Below are positions 10,001 through 17,949 of a DNA stretch of 64,000 nucleotides, in pieces. The stretch comes from Jeotgalicoccus coquinae (lineage in GTDB: Bacteria > Bacillota > Bacilli > Staphylococcales > Salinicoccaceae). The notes beneath the pieces are model-generated. The model was not told the DNA's origin. It did not search any database and was given only the letters and a program-made list of their open reading frames with translations. The stretch covers positions 1,014,124 to 1,078,123 of the forward strand of contig NZ_JACHFF010000001.1 in assembly GCF_014207425.1 (NCBI RefSeq), read 5' to 3'. Position 1 is the stretch's first letter. The number at the start of each line of letters is the position of its first letter. Both the position numbers and the translations under genes were made by a program.

Positions 10001-10139
10001 CATTAACCGCGTATTCCTCTGTGCTCTGTCCGGAATATTGTTCATCCTGATCTACTTCTTCTGCATTAGCCACCATTGCTGAGGCCAGCAGACTCGTCGA
10101 AACGAGTGTCGGTACAATTAAACGATTTTTGTATTTCAT
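7059..10139 (-). CDS. LPXTG-anchored surface protein with Atl-like amidase domain and acidic stalks
   Basis: A 1026-residue cell-wall protein. Residues 1-26 are a signal peptide (cleavage after VANA). Residues 27-360 are extremely Glu/Ser/Ala-rich. Residues about 395-580 match the zinc amidase domain (Amidase_2) of staphylococcal autolysin Atl, which cuts the MurNAc-L-Ala bond: H431, E490, H536 and D550 fall at the spacing of AmiA zinc and catalytic residues, but the position of the second catalytic His is S548 (ASPDP where Atl has a THADP-like motif). An SH3/GW-like module follows (about 582-665), then a second acidic stretch (662-812), a compact domain (815-925) and LPDTG at 992-996 with a hydrophobic span and RRK tail for sortase. 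No sortase gene is nearby. The gene may act in adhesion or wall binding rather than, or besides, hydrolysis. Confidence 0.92.
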   Translation of the reverse strand: MKYKNRLIVPTLVSTSLLASAMVANAEEVDQDEQYSGQSTEEYAVNDETSETDLDLIESEEASEEETEDEESEDKNSEDDSEEKELEEDVEETDELEEAETTESEDITVEDTAVESEDQQTAEQNDESEVAAPVEEESTPVEKAGTEEFDENNVEEVITESSEEPAEEVEEPAESEQNTEAPAEAAESEDIIEEDAAVESDVQEAVEQVETADQETEEQSDEAEEAAPSETVEEPAEEAETEESDEKAAAENNTEEEPAESEQNTEAPTSEEPVEEVSAEEPVESDEKDAVEQESEVSNSEEDATYKYDSESLKEELESLSEKEQTAFLEENADDIEVDEEMLSDLTETLAKENEELNAEEVYAATASTLSTMSLSQAITDINQYIADNNFDVAEIKYDYIPGLPEYAYHSNHGWNPENGVVGKPEGVVLHDVGNDNSTIYGEIEYMTSNQDNAFVHAFVDANSIIQVADTDYLAYGAGPVSNQLHMHVELVRHDNAHDFAKSINNYADYIANLLYKYKLPAVSADETGEGTLWSHVAVSNHLGGTASPDPYEYFARFNYEYNDVISLITDRYNDMYNKRTNPQISMPIEQGTTDLMAEVNSNNLGLYESVTDVRTKNANDLLGQQFRVVRTATYNYDDYYLLEDANGVSLGWMYAGDLTTSEYVPEDEDKKPEAPKEPAEPKEPEEDKSEDDKQDKEPTPEKDSEDENREQEKPAKPETPEEPAEKEDSTEDNNKEPADNSDNKDEDTADKETENDPANEPEENNNAVTDDSDGESSEPETEVSDEDTEDADQDSEANEETTEADTVTDGEVSSSLADAATGVRVVSATDELDGKSLVVTALNPSGAINAAHDLYDIHILDENGLLYNLQNPATVYLPANGYVSNVYYLGDIGETLEAVNYTTADGYAVFGVNSFSQYAVVYGNENEGNTTMPVLTGDNGTGGEEGTADKANEHQTVYTETDVNTEDEAAPAGSDDANQGGSGEEAEPEMLPDTGVPEQSTTIFATILAALGLGFLVKRRKTTEK

Positions 10140-10303
10140 TTTTCTACCTCCATAAAAGTGTATTCTTACTCATTATAGTAGATTTGGATGCAGAATTGTT
10201 GGAATTTACAAAATTTAATAAAAACTTTGTTCATTGTTAATAATAAAAGATTTTATCAGATGATTTAATTGTTCCAGAAAATCAGGTTAGTTAGGAAATA
10301 TAA

Positions 10304-10377
10304 CGTCCTGGGCGGGAGTCGAACCCGCGGCCTGCGCCTTAGGAGGGCGCTGCTCTATCCAGCTGAGCTACCGGGAC
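10304..10377 (-). tRNA. tRNA-Arg, anticodon CCT
   Basis: The 74-base cloverleaf has anticodon stem GCGCC/GGCGC around loop CTCCTAA, a GCGGG/CCCGC T-arm with TTCGACT, and D-arm GCTC/GAGC; it reads AGG codons. CCA is not encoded. The acceptor stem GTCCCGG/CCAGGAC has a C5-A68 mismatch, whereas the paralogue at 10627 has a U there and pairs fully. No clear terminator follows it. Confidence 0.93.
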
Positions 10378-10569
10378 ATGATTTAATATTTTTATTATAA
10401 CAATACATCGCTGTTTAGTTCATCTTCAGCTTCATTTTTTCTATAACTTTTTATTTCCAAATTTATATATCTATTTATGTAATTTCCATAATGAGGAGTC
10501 CTCCTCTGTAATCACAAAATATACACCATTATTAATGCCGTTGAATATTTACAATTTTAACATTCACAT

Positions 10570-10610
10570 AAAAAAATAAGCTCCCGCATCATTTTCAGAT
10601 GCAGGAGCTT
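10570..10610 (-). terminator. Rho-independent terminator after tRNA-Arg(TCT)
   Basis: A 13-bp stem (AAGCTCC-GCATC type, one mismatch) with a short loop is followed on the minus strand by seven T. It separates the two tRNA genes into two transcription units. Confidence 0.8.
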
Positions 10611-10626
10611 ACCTTTTAAACATTGA

Positions 10627-10700
<74 letters not shown>

Positions 10701-10776
10701 TTAATTAACACAATAGTTATTATAACCAGGATGCATATATAAAGTCAATGCATTTTTCGGTTTTTTTAATAAAATG

Positions 10777-11322
10777 TTAATTTAACGTTAACCAGTCCTT
10801 TTTCAGCATGCGATAAAGCGCGCAGTTATGGTAATGGTCGTATAAAAATTCATAATCTTTCATAACAGCTTCTTCCGTAAATTTCAGCCGTTCCGGAATT
10901 TTCCTGCTCTTTTTATTTTCCACACCTGCAATAATTTCTATCCGGTGCAGTCCAAGTTCATCGAATCCGTAATTGATTAATCCCGTTACCGCTTTCGACA
11001 TCATCCCTGTGCCGGTATATTCTTCCGCCAGCCAATAACCGACTTCCGCTCTTCTGCTCATACCGACGATTCTGTTGAATCCGCACATGCCTGCAAGTTC
11101 ACCGTTGGAGTAAACTCCGAGCGTCAGCGATTCAAGCGCATCGTTCATTTCAATCCAGTCTTTAATAATTGGAACGTACTGCCCCGGTGCCGTCATGTAG
11201 TCCACCCAGGGCAGCCATTCGCGGAGCTGTGTTCTGTTGTTGTCGACAAGTGCGTACAGTGCCTGATATTCATTTGTCTGAACCTGCTTTAATTCCAGCG
11301 TATCATCAATTTTGATCGTCAT
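10777..11322 (-). CDS. GNAT acetyltransferase, RimJ/RimL type
   Basis: The 181-residue protein has the fold signature of RimJ/RimL-like N-acetyltransferases, which move acetyl from acetyl-CoA to protein N termini or small amines. LREWLPWVD near residue 35, the EVGYWLAEEYTGTGMMSKAV acetyl-CoA loop (about 92-111) and LGLHRIEI with VENKKSRKIPERL are typical; the loop has GTGMM rather than the common G-x-G-x-(A/G) form. Substrate is unknown. It stands alone just before the tRNA-Arg genes and 15 bases after the phosphodiesterase-type gene ysnB in the direction opposite to transcription, so it may be the last gene of the marR-murI-rdgB-ysnB run. Confidence 0.85.
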   Translation of the reverse strand: MTIKIDDTLELKQVQTNEYQALYALVDNNRTQLREWLPWVDYMTAPGQYVPIIKDWIEMNDALESLTLGVYSNGELAGMCGFNRIVGMSRRAEVGYWLAEEYTGTGMMSKAVTGLINYGFDELGLHRIEIIAGVENKKSRKIPERLKFTEEAVMKDYEFLYDHYHNCALYRMLKKDWLTLN

Positions 11323-11345
11323 GATGTCCAGCTCCTTTATTATGT

Positions 11346-11831
11346 TTAAATGCTGAGGTTAAATTCATCCATCAGTTTGTGCTTCCGGCTGTAGTAAGAT
11401 GCAATCTCGGTATCCGTGTCGATGACTAAATAGCTTTCCGGGTATTCGTTTCTTGAAGATGTAATGCTGCCGGGGTTTATCGCGTAAATACCCTGGACTT
11501 TTTCGATCTTCGCAACATGTGAATGTCCGTATAAAGCATATTTCGCGCCTGTTTCAGCTGCTTTTTCTGCCAGCGTATTGCGGTCTGATTTAATGCCGAA
11601 CAGGTGACCATGTGTATAGAATATGCCCGCTTCTTCAAACAGCCCCGTTTCGGGATACGTTTTGTCGCGGTCAGTGTTTCCTCTTACACGCAGAAATTTC
11701 TCCATGTCAGGATCGTCGTACGGAAATTCGCTGTCGCCGAGATGAATCGCCGCATCCGGTTTTACCGTGTCATACACTTCAGTTAAAATATTTCTTTCAC
11801 TGTGATTGTCGCTAATGACTAAAACTCTCAT
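11346..11831 (-). CDS. ysnB: YfcE/MJ0936-family metallophosphoesterase (YsnB)
   Basis: The 161-residue protein is a small calcineurin-like phosphodiesterase. Metal-binding motifs in order are SDNH (7-10), HLGDSE near 30, VRGNTD near 49, YTHGHLFG near 73 and LYGHSHV near 100. Enzymes of this group hydrolyse phosphodiesters with Mn2+; the natural substrate is not known. It lies 12 bases downstream of rdgB, the same pairing as ysnA-ysnB in Bacillus subtilis and in staphylococci, and is likely cotranscribed with it. Confidence 0.88.
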   Translation of the reverse strand: MRVLVISDNHSERNILTEVYDTVKPDAAIHLGDSEFPYDDPDMEKFLRVRGNTDRDKTYPETGLFEEAGIFYTHGHLFGIKSDRNTLAEKAAETGAKYALYGHSHVAKIEKVQGIYAINPGSITSSRNEYPESYLVIDTDTEIASYYSRKHKLMDEFNLSI

Positions 11832-11843
11832 CTGTAAATCCCC

Positions 11844-12434
11844 CTATTTTTTCAGCTTATTGAATACTGCCGTATCATTCATTAGTTTTTCCAGTGCTTT
11901 CCCTCTGTGACTGATTTCCCCTTTTTCTTCAGAAGTAATCTCGCCGAGGTAAATTCCTTTCAGCGTTTTGAACAGAGGATCGTAGCCGAAGCCGTTCGCA
12001 CCGTGCGGTTTACTTAAAATTTCACCGGCCAAAGTACCTTCGTAAGTAATCGTTTCTTCTCCCGGAATCGATAAAGCCAGCACACATGTGAAGTATGCCG
12101 CGCGGTTTTCAACGCCTTTTAATTCTTCTAATAATTTTGCGTTGTTCGTTTCGTCCGTTGCGTGTTCTCCTGAGTAGCGCGCTGAGTATACGCCCGGTCT
12201 GCCTTCAAGTGCTTCAACTGATAATCCTGAATCATCGCTGATTACCGGCAGATTTAACGCTTTTGCCGCTGCTTCTGATTTTAAAATTGCGTTCTCCCTG
12301 AACGTTGTTCCTGTTTCTTCAACGTCAAATTCAGGCAGAATTTCTTTAATTCCGACGACGTCAAAGTCTTCAAAAATCGCTTTAAAGTCGTTGATTTTTC
12401 CCTTGTTGCCGCTTGCTATTACAATTTTTGTCAT
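11844..12434 (-). CDS. rdgB: Non-canonical purine NTP pyrophosphatase (RdgB/HAM1)
   Basis: RdgB hydrolyses ITP, dITP and XTP to monophosphates, which keeps deaminated purines out of DNA and RNA. The 196-residue product starts IVIASGNKGKI (the phosphate-binding SxNxxK motif), carries the conserved SDDSGLSVEALEGRPGVYSA region near residue 65 and GANGFGYDPLF near 145. Length is typical. It begins two bases after the murI stop codon and is followed closely by ysnB, so it belongs to a murI-rdgB-ysnB operon. Confidence 0.95.
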   Translation of the reverse strand: MTKIVIASGNKGKINDFKAIFEDFDVVGIKEILPEFDVEETGTTFRENAILKSEAAAKALNLPVISDDSGLSVEALEGRPGVYSARYSGEHATDETNNAKLLEELKGVENRAAYFTCVLALSIPGEETITYEGTLAGEILSKPHGANGFGYDPLFKTLKGIYLGEITSEEKGEISHRGKALEKLMNDTAVFNKLKK

Positions 12435-12436
12435 TA

Positions 12437-13243
12437 TTAGCTCTCCTGTAAATAAATATTCTCTATTGTATATTCTGTATCCGGCATCCAGCTGTTTAAC
12501 GTTTTTTCAAACGTATTATTTTCTCCGTGGATAAAAATCCGGTGCTCCGGGTGTTTATCGTGTGCCGACAGCAGTTTCTTCTTATGTAATTGCACGAGTG
12601 CAATCGTCACCGCTTCAAAGCCTGCATCAATGATATGTTTCTCTCCATTGAAAAACTCATCGATATACTTTTCGATAATCGGGAAATGCGTACAGCCTAA
12701 AATGACTGTATCTGCCGTCGTATCTTTATACGGTCCAAGTTTATCCGCGACCGCTTTTCTAGTAATGTCGGGATTTTTATAATCCAGACCTTCGATTAAT
12801 TCCACGAACTCCGGGCATGCAAGATTGTGAATTTTCACTTCTGAATCCAGGCTCAGTATTCCATGTTCATAAGCCCCTGATTTTATCGTGCCTTCGGTAG
12901 CCAGGAGCAGCAGTTCGTTGTTGTCACTTTTACGGAGTGCCCCGAGGGATCCCGGGTTAATGACACCGTATACCGGAATATCGATTTCATCGCGGAGTGC
13001 CGGCATTACTGCTGCTGTTGCTGTGTTGCATGCGATAATGACGGCTTTCACGCCTTTATCGATTAAAAACTGCACAGCTTCTGTCGTGTAGCGTTTAACG
13101 TCTTCCTGACTCTTCGGCCCATACGGGCAGCGCAGACTGTCCGCGAAGTAATACACTTCCTCGCCCGGCAGTGCGTGAATAATTTCCTTCATCACTGTCA
13201 GCCCGCCGACGCCCGAGTCCATAATGCCGATTGGTTTATTCAT
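12437..13243 (-). CDS. murI: Glutamate racemase
   Basis: MurI (RacE) converts L- to D-glutamate for peptidoglycan stem peptides. The 268-residue protein has the N-terminal GIMDSGVGGLTV motif, the first catalytic cysteine in ACNTATA (about residue 72) and the second in GCTHFP (about 184), the pair used for proton transfer. The start overlaps the end of the marR gene by eight bases, implying translational coupling, and rdgB follows directly. Confidence 0.95.
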   Translation of the reverse strand: MNKPIGIMDSGVGGLTVMKEIIHALPGEEVYYFADSLRCPYGPKSQEDVKRYTTEAVQFLIDKGVKAVIIACNTATAAVMPALRDEIDIPVYGVINPGSLGALRKSDNNELLLLATEGTIKSGAYEHGILSLDSEVKIHNLACPEFVELIEGLDYKNPDITRKAVADKLGPYKDTTADTVILGCTHFPIIEKYIDEFFNGEKHIIDAGFEAVTIALVQLHKKKLLSAHDKHPEHRIFIHGENNTFEKTLNSWMPDTEYTIENIYLQES

Positions 13244-13679
13244 AAGTCATTCTCTCACTTTCCCCGAGAACATGTTCAAGTGCTGCAGGGAGAATTTTCC
13301 GTTCCTCTTCTCCCAGATTTTTAGTAATCTTCGCAATGTAATCGATACGTTTATCGATTACCTGCTGAATAATTTCCTTGCCCTTCTCCTCCATGCTGAC
13401 AAGCACGAGACGTTTGTCCTTGTCAGAACGGTCGCGCCTCACGTAATTACCGGCCTCAAGCTTATCGACAATATCTGTCGTCGTTGAATGTGCGAGATAT
13501 AATCTGTTCGCAAGCTCTCCGATTGTAATGCCGTCCTTGTCACCCACCCATTGCAGCGCCACAAACTGCAGCGGAGAAATATCGTGATGCTTTAAAATCT
13601 CCCTGCCGTTCACCCTGACGTGCGACGCAATGTAACGCAATGATTTTTCAATTGATTTAGTCTCATGCTCATCATACAT
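13236..13679 (-). CDS. MarR-family transcriptional regulator (YsmB-like)
   Basis: The 147-residue protein is a winged-helix MarR regulator: LQFVALQWVGDKDGITIGELANRL gives the first helices, HSTTTDIVDKLEAGNYVRR the recognition helix, and DKDKRLVLVSMEEKGKE the wing. No cysteine sensor is visible, so the ligand cannot be guessed. It is first in the run leading into murI and corresponds in position to B. subtilis ysmB, which also precedes racE. A ribosome site AAGGGGAC lies before the ATG. Confidence 0.88.
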   Translation of the reverse strand: MYDEHETKSIEKSLRYIASHVRVNGREILKHHDISPLQFVALQWVGDKDGITIGELANRLYLAHSTTTDIVDKLEAGNYVRRDRSDKDKRLVLVSMEEKGKEIIQQVIDKRIDYIAKITKNLGEEERKILPAALEHVLGESERMTYE

Positions 13680-13781
13680 AGTAGCCAGTCCCCTTAAAAA
13701 TCCTTTATAAATATAATAACGTAAATCGAAAGAAAAAAATAGGAAGATGGGGTGATGGTTGTGGTTTGTCCGGAAAAATTA

Positions 13782-13811
13782 AAAAGAACAGATGTGATTG
13801 TCTGCTCTTTA
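13782..13811 (-). terminator. Terminator after the small membrane protein gene
   Basis: A stem of about 12 bp (AAAGAGCAGACA/TGTCTGTTCTTT type, one mismatch) overlaps the stop codon at 13809 and is followed on the minus strand by TTTTTAATTTTT. Confidence 0.65.
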
Positions 13812-14018
13812 ATGGAATTTCTTATTAAATTCATCGTCTAATTTGCGGCGGGCTCTGATGGATGAAATGGTGAAAATTATTAATGCGACTGCAAGAACGG
13901 CCATTATAAAATACAAAGTATTTCCTATTGGATTGTTGAATAAGAGAGGGATCGAGATGATCAGCAGAGCGCCTGTTATTGTGAGACCTATAATTAAATA
14001 AGTTAATCTCATAATCAT
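13809..14018 (-). CDS. Small two-span membrane protein of unknown function
   Basis: A 69-residue product if translation starts at the ATG at 14018 (MIMRLTYLIIGL). Two hydrophobic segments, about residues 4-24 and 30-50, are joined by a short NNPIGN turn and followed by a basic, then charged tail (RARRKLDDEFNKKF). The open frame continues upstream for 32 codons, but that part is not membrane-like. AAAGGTC sits 12 bases before the chosen start, a rather wide gap. No family is recognised. It stands alone between the marR gene and the hairpin array at 14150. Confidence 0.5.
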   Translation of the reverse strand: MIMRLTYLIIGLTITGALLIISIPLLFNNPIGNTLYFIMAVLAVALIIFTISSIRARRKLDDEFNKKFH

Positions 14019-14149
14019 TGCGAAAACACGACCTTTATTAAGAGTGAGTTGGTTTCTTATGAAAATAGTACCGCAGATTGGGGAGAAAATACAGGCGTGC
14101 CGGTAAATTTGCATTTTTTGTCGGATTTTTTGGGGCTAATGCATTGATG

Positions 14150-14633
14150 TGAGCAGGATTTACATCAAAACGATAAACCTGCTCATAATGACAGTTAAAA
14201 TGAGCAGGATGCCTGTGAAAACTTCAATCCTGCACATAATGACAGCTTAAATGAGCAGGATGTCTGTGAAAAGTTCAATCCTGCTCATAATGACAGCTTA
14301 AATGAGCAGGATGCCCGTGAAAACTTCAATCCTGCACACAATGACTGCTAAAATGAGCAGGATGCCCGTGAAAACTTCAATCCTGCACATTTATGAGACA
14401 GTTTATAAATTTTGTGACAAATCAGCTCGTTTTATAGTCTTTTTTGAGACAGATGAGATATTCTCACACGTTCTGTCTCATTTCAGTGCCAATTATGAGA
14501 CGGATGAAGAATTCCAACACGTTCTGTCTCATTTCAGTGCCAATTATGAGACAGTTTACAGTTCACATCCCTTTCTGTCGCGTTTCACACTCATAAATGA
14601 GACAGATCAACGCCGGCACATGCATCCGTCTCA
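14150..14633. repeat. 51-bp-period tandem hairpin array (family A, copy 1)
   Basis: Units begin at 14150, 14201, 14252, 14303, 14354, 14394, 14445, 14496, 14547 and 14598: every step is 51 bases except one of 40. The first five units have arms TGAGCAGGAT/ATCCTGC(T/A)CA, the rest TGAGACAGAT/TCTGTCTCA; loops of 14-18 bases and linkers vary. Each unit can form a hairpin. The array fills the gap between the sdhB terminator and the small membrane protein gene. Reading frames across it are artefacts of a period divisible by three. No cas genes and no identical direct repeats with unique spacers, so not CRISPR. Confidence 0.9.
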
Positions 14634-14683
14634 TTCACCACCCAGCCAACCCCACGAACGCCATCCACAATCCACCCAGCCCC

Positions 14684-14714
14684 AAAAAAACAGGACCCTC
14701 AAATGAGGGTCCTG
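14684..14714 (-). terminator. Terminator after sdhB
   Basis: A perfect 11-bp stem (CAGGACCCTCA and complement) is followed on the minus strand by seven T, 14 bases after the sdhB stop codon. Confidence 0.85.
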
Positions 14715-14727
14715 CCGGATAAATGTA

Positions 14728-15507
14728 TTAGTTAACTTCGTGGTCACTGCCAAAGAATGATTTGAACATGTGGAATGTTGTTTCGCGCTGCATTGATGCG
14801 ATTGATGTCGTTAAAGGAATTCCTTTTGGACATGCTTCAACACAGTTTTGTGCCATTCCGCATTCTGCGATTCCGCCTGTACCCATTAAAGCGTCAAGAC
14901 GTTCGTTCTTCGTCATGCTGCCTGTCGGGTGAAGGTTGAAAAGGCGTACCTGTGAAATTGGTGCTGCACCCATGAATTTAGATTTGTTGTTAACGTTGGG
15001 ACAAACTTCTAAACATACGCCGCATGACATACATTTTGATAATTCATAAGCGATCTGACGTTTTTTCTCAGGCATTCTTGGTCCGGGTCCAAGGTCGTAT
15101 GTACCATCGATAGGTACCCACGCCTGTACGCGTTTTAAGTTGTCGAACATGAATGAACGGTCTACCTGTAAGTCTCTGACTACAGGGAAAGTGCTCATTG
15201 GTTCTAATTTAATCGGCTGCTGATACTGGTCAACAAGCGCAGTACATGACTGGCGCGCGTTGCCGTTGATTACCATTGAACACGCTCCGCAGACTTCTTC
15301 AAGACAGCTTGCGTCCCAAGTTACTGCAGTTGTTTTCTGGCCTTTTGCGTTAACCGGGTTTCTTTGGATTTCCATAAGTGCACTGATGATGTTCATGTTC
15401 GGGCGGTATGGAATTTCGAATTCTTCCCAATAGCTGCTAGCTTCCGGATTTTCCTGGCGTTTAATACTTAGCTTTATAGTTTTTGTTTCAGTTGCTGTAG
15501 TACTCAT
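14728..15507 (-). CDS. sdhB: Succinate dehydrogenase iron-sulfur subunit
   Basis: SdhB carries electrons from the flavoprotein to the membrane anchor of complex II. The 259-residue protein shows the plant-type [2Fe-2S] cysteines C68, C73, C76 and C88, then C159, C162, C165, C169 and C216, C222, C226 for the [4Fe-4S] and [3Fe-4S] clusters. It is the third gene of sdhCAB, 22 bases after sdhA, and is closed by a strong terminator. Confidence 0.97.
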   Translation of the reverse strand: MSTTATETKTIKLSIKRQENPEASSYWEEFEIPYRPNMNIISALMEIQRNPVNAKGQKTTAVTWDASCLEEVCGACSMVINGNARQSCTALVDQYQQPIKLEPMSTFPVVRDLQVDRSFMFDNLKRVQAWVPIDGTYDLGPGPRMPEKKRQIAYELSKCMSCGVCLEVCPNVNNKSKFMGAAPISQVRLFNLHPTGSMTKNERLDALMGTGGIAECGMAQNCVEACPKGIPLTTSIASMQRETTFHMFKSFFGSDHEVN

Positions 15508-15529
15508 TTATATTTAGCCATCCCTTCTA

Positions 15530-17281
15530 CTAATGTTTAGCTGAATAGTCACGAATACGCGGCGGAATTAAGCTTACGTCAACGTCTTCGTATTCGAATC
15601 TTGGTGCTTCAAGCGGTCCTTCATAGAATGCCTTGGTAGTTTTCAGCCATTCTTCGTCGTTACGATCCGGGAAGTCCGGTTTGTAGTGTGCGCCGCGTGA
15701 TTCGTTTCTGTTGTATGCACCAATAGTAATCACTCGTGCAAGGACAAGCATGTTCCATAACTGGCGTGTAAAGAATGCCGCCTGGTTACTCCATTTCTTA
15801 GTGTCGTTAATGTTGATCTGCTTGTAGCGTTCCATTAACTCTAAGATTTTCTTGTCCGTTTCTAAAAGTCTGTCGTTATGACGTACAACTGTTACGTTGG
15901 CAGTCATAATTTCACCAAGTTCTTTATGGATAACATATGCGTTTTCCGTTCCGTCCATCGCAAGGATGTTATCGAATTTATCCTGTTCTGCTTTAGCATG
16001 TCTGTCGTAAAGTTCTTCATCAAGATCTTCGTATGAAGTCTCAAGTGTTTTCACGTAGTCAATCGCTTTCGGTCCTGCAACCATACCGCCGTAAATAGCT
16101 GATAGTAATGAGTTGGCACCTAAGCGGTTACCGCCGTGCTGTGAGTAATCACATTCACCTGCTGCGAATAACCCCGGAATTGATGTCATCTGATCGTAGT
16201 CCACATACAGACCGCCCATTGAGTAGTGTACCGCCGGGAAAATCTTCATTGGTACTTTACGCGGGTCGTCTCCTGTGAATTTCTCATAGATTTCAATGAT
16301 TCCGCCAAGCTTAATGTCAAGCTCGTGTGCATCTTTGTGTGATAAATCAAGGTAAACCATGTTCTCGCCGTTAATACCGAGCTTCTGGTTCACACACACG
16401 TCAAAGATTTCACGTGTTGCGATATCACGGGGTACGAGGTTACCGTAGTCCGGATATTTTTCTTCAAGGAAGTACCACGGCTTACCGTCTTTATACGTCC
16501 AGACACGTCCGCCTTCACCGCGTGCAGATTCACTCATCAAACGAAGTTTATCGTCTCCGGGAATTGCTGTCGGGTGAATTTGGATGAACTCGCCGTTAGC
16601 GTAAACTGCACCCTGCTGATAAACGATCGAAGCCGCTGATCCAGTGTTGATCATTGAGTTCGTCGATTTACCAAAGATAATGCCGGGGCCGCCTGTCGCC
16701 ATAATTACAGCGTCAGCTTTGAAAGTTTTAATTTCTCCGCTTGTGATTTCCTGTGCTGTAATACCGCGTGCTCTGCCGTCGTCGTCTACAACTACTCCAA
16801 GGAATTCCCATCCTTCGTACTTGTCAACCTGACCTTTAACTTCGAAGCTTCTTACCTGCTCGTCAAGCGCATACAGTAACTGCTGGCCTGTTGTAGCGCC
16901 TGCGTATGCTGTACGGTGGTGAAGCGTTCCGCCGAAACGTCGGAAGTCTAAAAGACCTTCAGGTGTTCTGTTGAACATTACACCCATACGGTCAAGAAGG
17001 TGGATGATTTTCGGTGCTGCTTCAGTCATTGCCTTAACAGGCGGCTGGTTCGCTAAGAAGTCCCCGCCGTATACTGTATCGTCAAAATGAATCAGCGGTG
17101 AGTCTCCCTCACCTTTCGTGTTTACTGCACCGTTAATTCCGCCCTGCGCACACACTGAGTGTGAACGCTTAACCGGAACGATTGAAAATAAATCTATGTT
17201 AGCACCAGATTCTGCTGCTTTGATCGTCGCCATTAAACCGGCAAGTCCGCCGCCGACAACGATTACTTTATTATCCGCCAT
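15530..17281 (-). CDS. sdhA: Succinate dehydrogenase flavoprotein subunit
   Basis: SdhA oxidises succinate to fumarate in the TCA cycle and respiratory chain. The 583-residue protein has the FAD-binding GGGLAGL at residues 9-15, the flavin-linking region HSVCAQGGINGA near 41, the active-site HPTAIPG and SARGEGGRVW segments, and the C-terminal NESRGAHYKPDFP motif. Length is close to the S. aureus protein. It lies between sdhC and sdhB. Confidence 0.97.
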   Translation of the reverse strand: MADNKVIVVGGGLAGLMATIKAAESGANIDLFSIVPVKRSHSVCAQGGINGAVNTKGEGDSPLIHFDDTVYGGDFLANQPPVKAMTEAAPKIIHLLDRMGVMFNRTPEGLLDFRRFGGTLHHRTAYAGATTGQQLLYALDEQVRSFEVKGQVDKYEGWEFLGVVVDDDGRARGITAQEITSGEIKTFKADAVIMATGGPGIIFGKSTNSMINTGSAASIVYQQGAVYANGEFIQIHPTAIPGDDKLRLMSESARGEGGRVWTYKDGKPWYFLEEKYPDYGNLVPRDIATREIFDVCVNQKLGINGENMVYLDLSHKDAHELDIKLGGIIEIYEKFTGDDPRKVPMKIFPAVHYSMGGLYVDYDQMTSIPGLFAAGECDYSQHGGNRLGANSLLSAIYGGMVAGPKAIDYVKTLETSYEDLDEELYDRHAKAEQDKFDNILAMDGTENAYVIHKELGEIMTANVTVVRHNDRLLETDKKILELMERYKQININDTKKWSNQAAFFTRQLWNMLVLARVITIGAYNRNESRGAHYKPDFPDRNDEEWLKTTKAFYEGPLEAPRFEYEDVDVSLIPPRIRDYSAKH

Positions 17282-17295
17282 TATTTACACTCCTT

Positions 17296-17907
17296 TTATA
17301 CAAACGCAAAAATTGCCATTAATCCAATTGTAGAAATTACTAAGAATACAAAAATTGCTACGTAACTCATAATCTGCTGTGATTTTGGTGACTGTGTAAT
17401 ACCCCAGGTAATCATGAATGTCCATAAACCGTTGGCAAAGTGGAATACTGTCGCAACAACACCGACAATCCAAAATACCAGCCAGAACGGATTGGCAACA
17501 ATCTGCTCAACCATCTGGAAGTTTACTTCTTCACCTAAAAACACCTGGATACGCGTCTGGTAAACGTGCACCGCGATGAATATAAATGCAATGACACCTG
17601 AAATTCTTTGTAACAGGAACATCCAGTTACGGTATGTTCCGTATCTGCCCACATTATTTTTAGCAGTAAAAGCGATATAAATACCGTAGATACCGTGGAA
17701 CAGAATTGGTAAGTAAATGATGAAAATTTCAAGCAGAATAACGAATGGCAGGTTACCCATAATACCTGCAGCGAAGTTGAATGCTTCCTCACTGTATGTA
17801 GCTGTAAAGTTAACAAGCAAATGCTGGATTAAAAAGACCCCCAGCGGAATAACTCCGAGCAATGAATGTAATCTGCGAATGTAAAAACCTGAATCTTGAT
17901 TCGACAC
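17296..17907 (-). CDS. sdhC: Succinate dehydrogenase cytochrome b558 subunit
   Basis: SdhC anchors complex II in the membrane and passes electrons to menaquinone through haem b. The 203-residue protein has five membrane spans, and histidines in or beside them (QHLLVNF, FHGIYGIY, AVHVYQ, VFHFANGLW) are the expected haem ligands of the Bacillus-type single-anchor family. It is the first gene of sdhCAB; a sigma-A promoter is visible 43 bases upstream. Confidence 0.95.
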   Translation of the reverse strand: MSNQDSGFYIRRLHSLLGVIPLGVFLIQHLLVNFTATYSEEAFNFAAGIMGNLPFVILLEIFIIYLPILFHGIYGIYIAFTAKNNVGRYGTYRNWMFLLQRISGVIAFIFIAVHVYQTRIQVFLGEEVNFQMVEQIVANPFWLVFWIVGVVATVFHFANGLWTFMITWGITQSPKSQQIMSYVAIFVFLVISTIGLMAIFAFV

Positions 17908-17949
17908 AAAAGACCCCCCCTAACTATTTTTCAACAAACTTTAACTCTT

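Noticed and set aside
14150-14706. Tandem repeats considered as a CRISPR array, and a 134-codon plus frame through them
   Set aside because: Repeats are palindromic units with conserved arms and degenerate loops, not identical direct repeats with unique spacers; no cas genes are in the window. The frame follows the 51-bp period.
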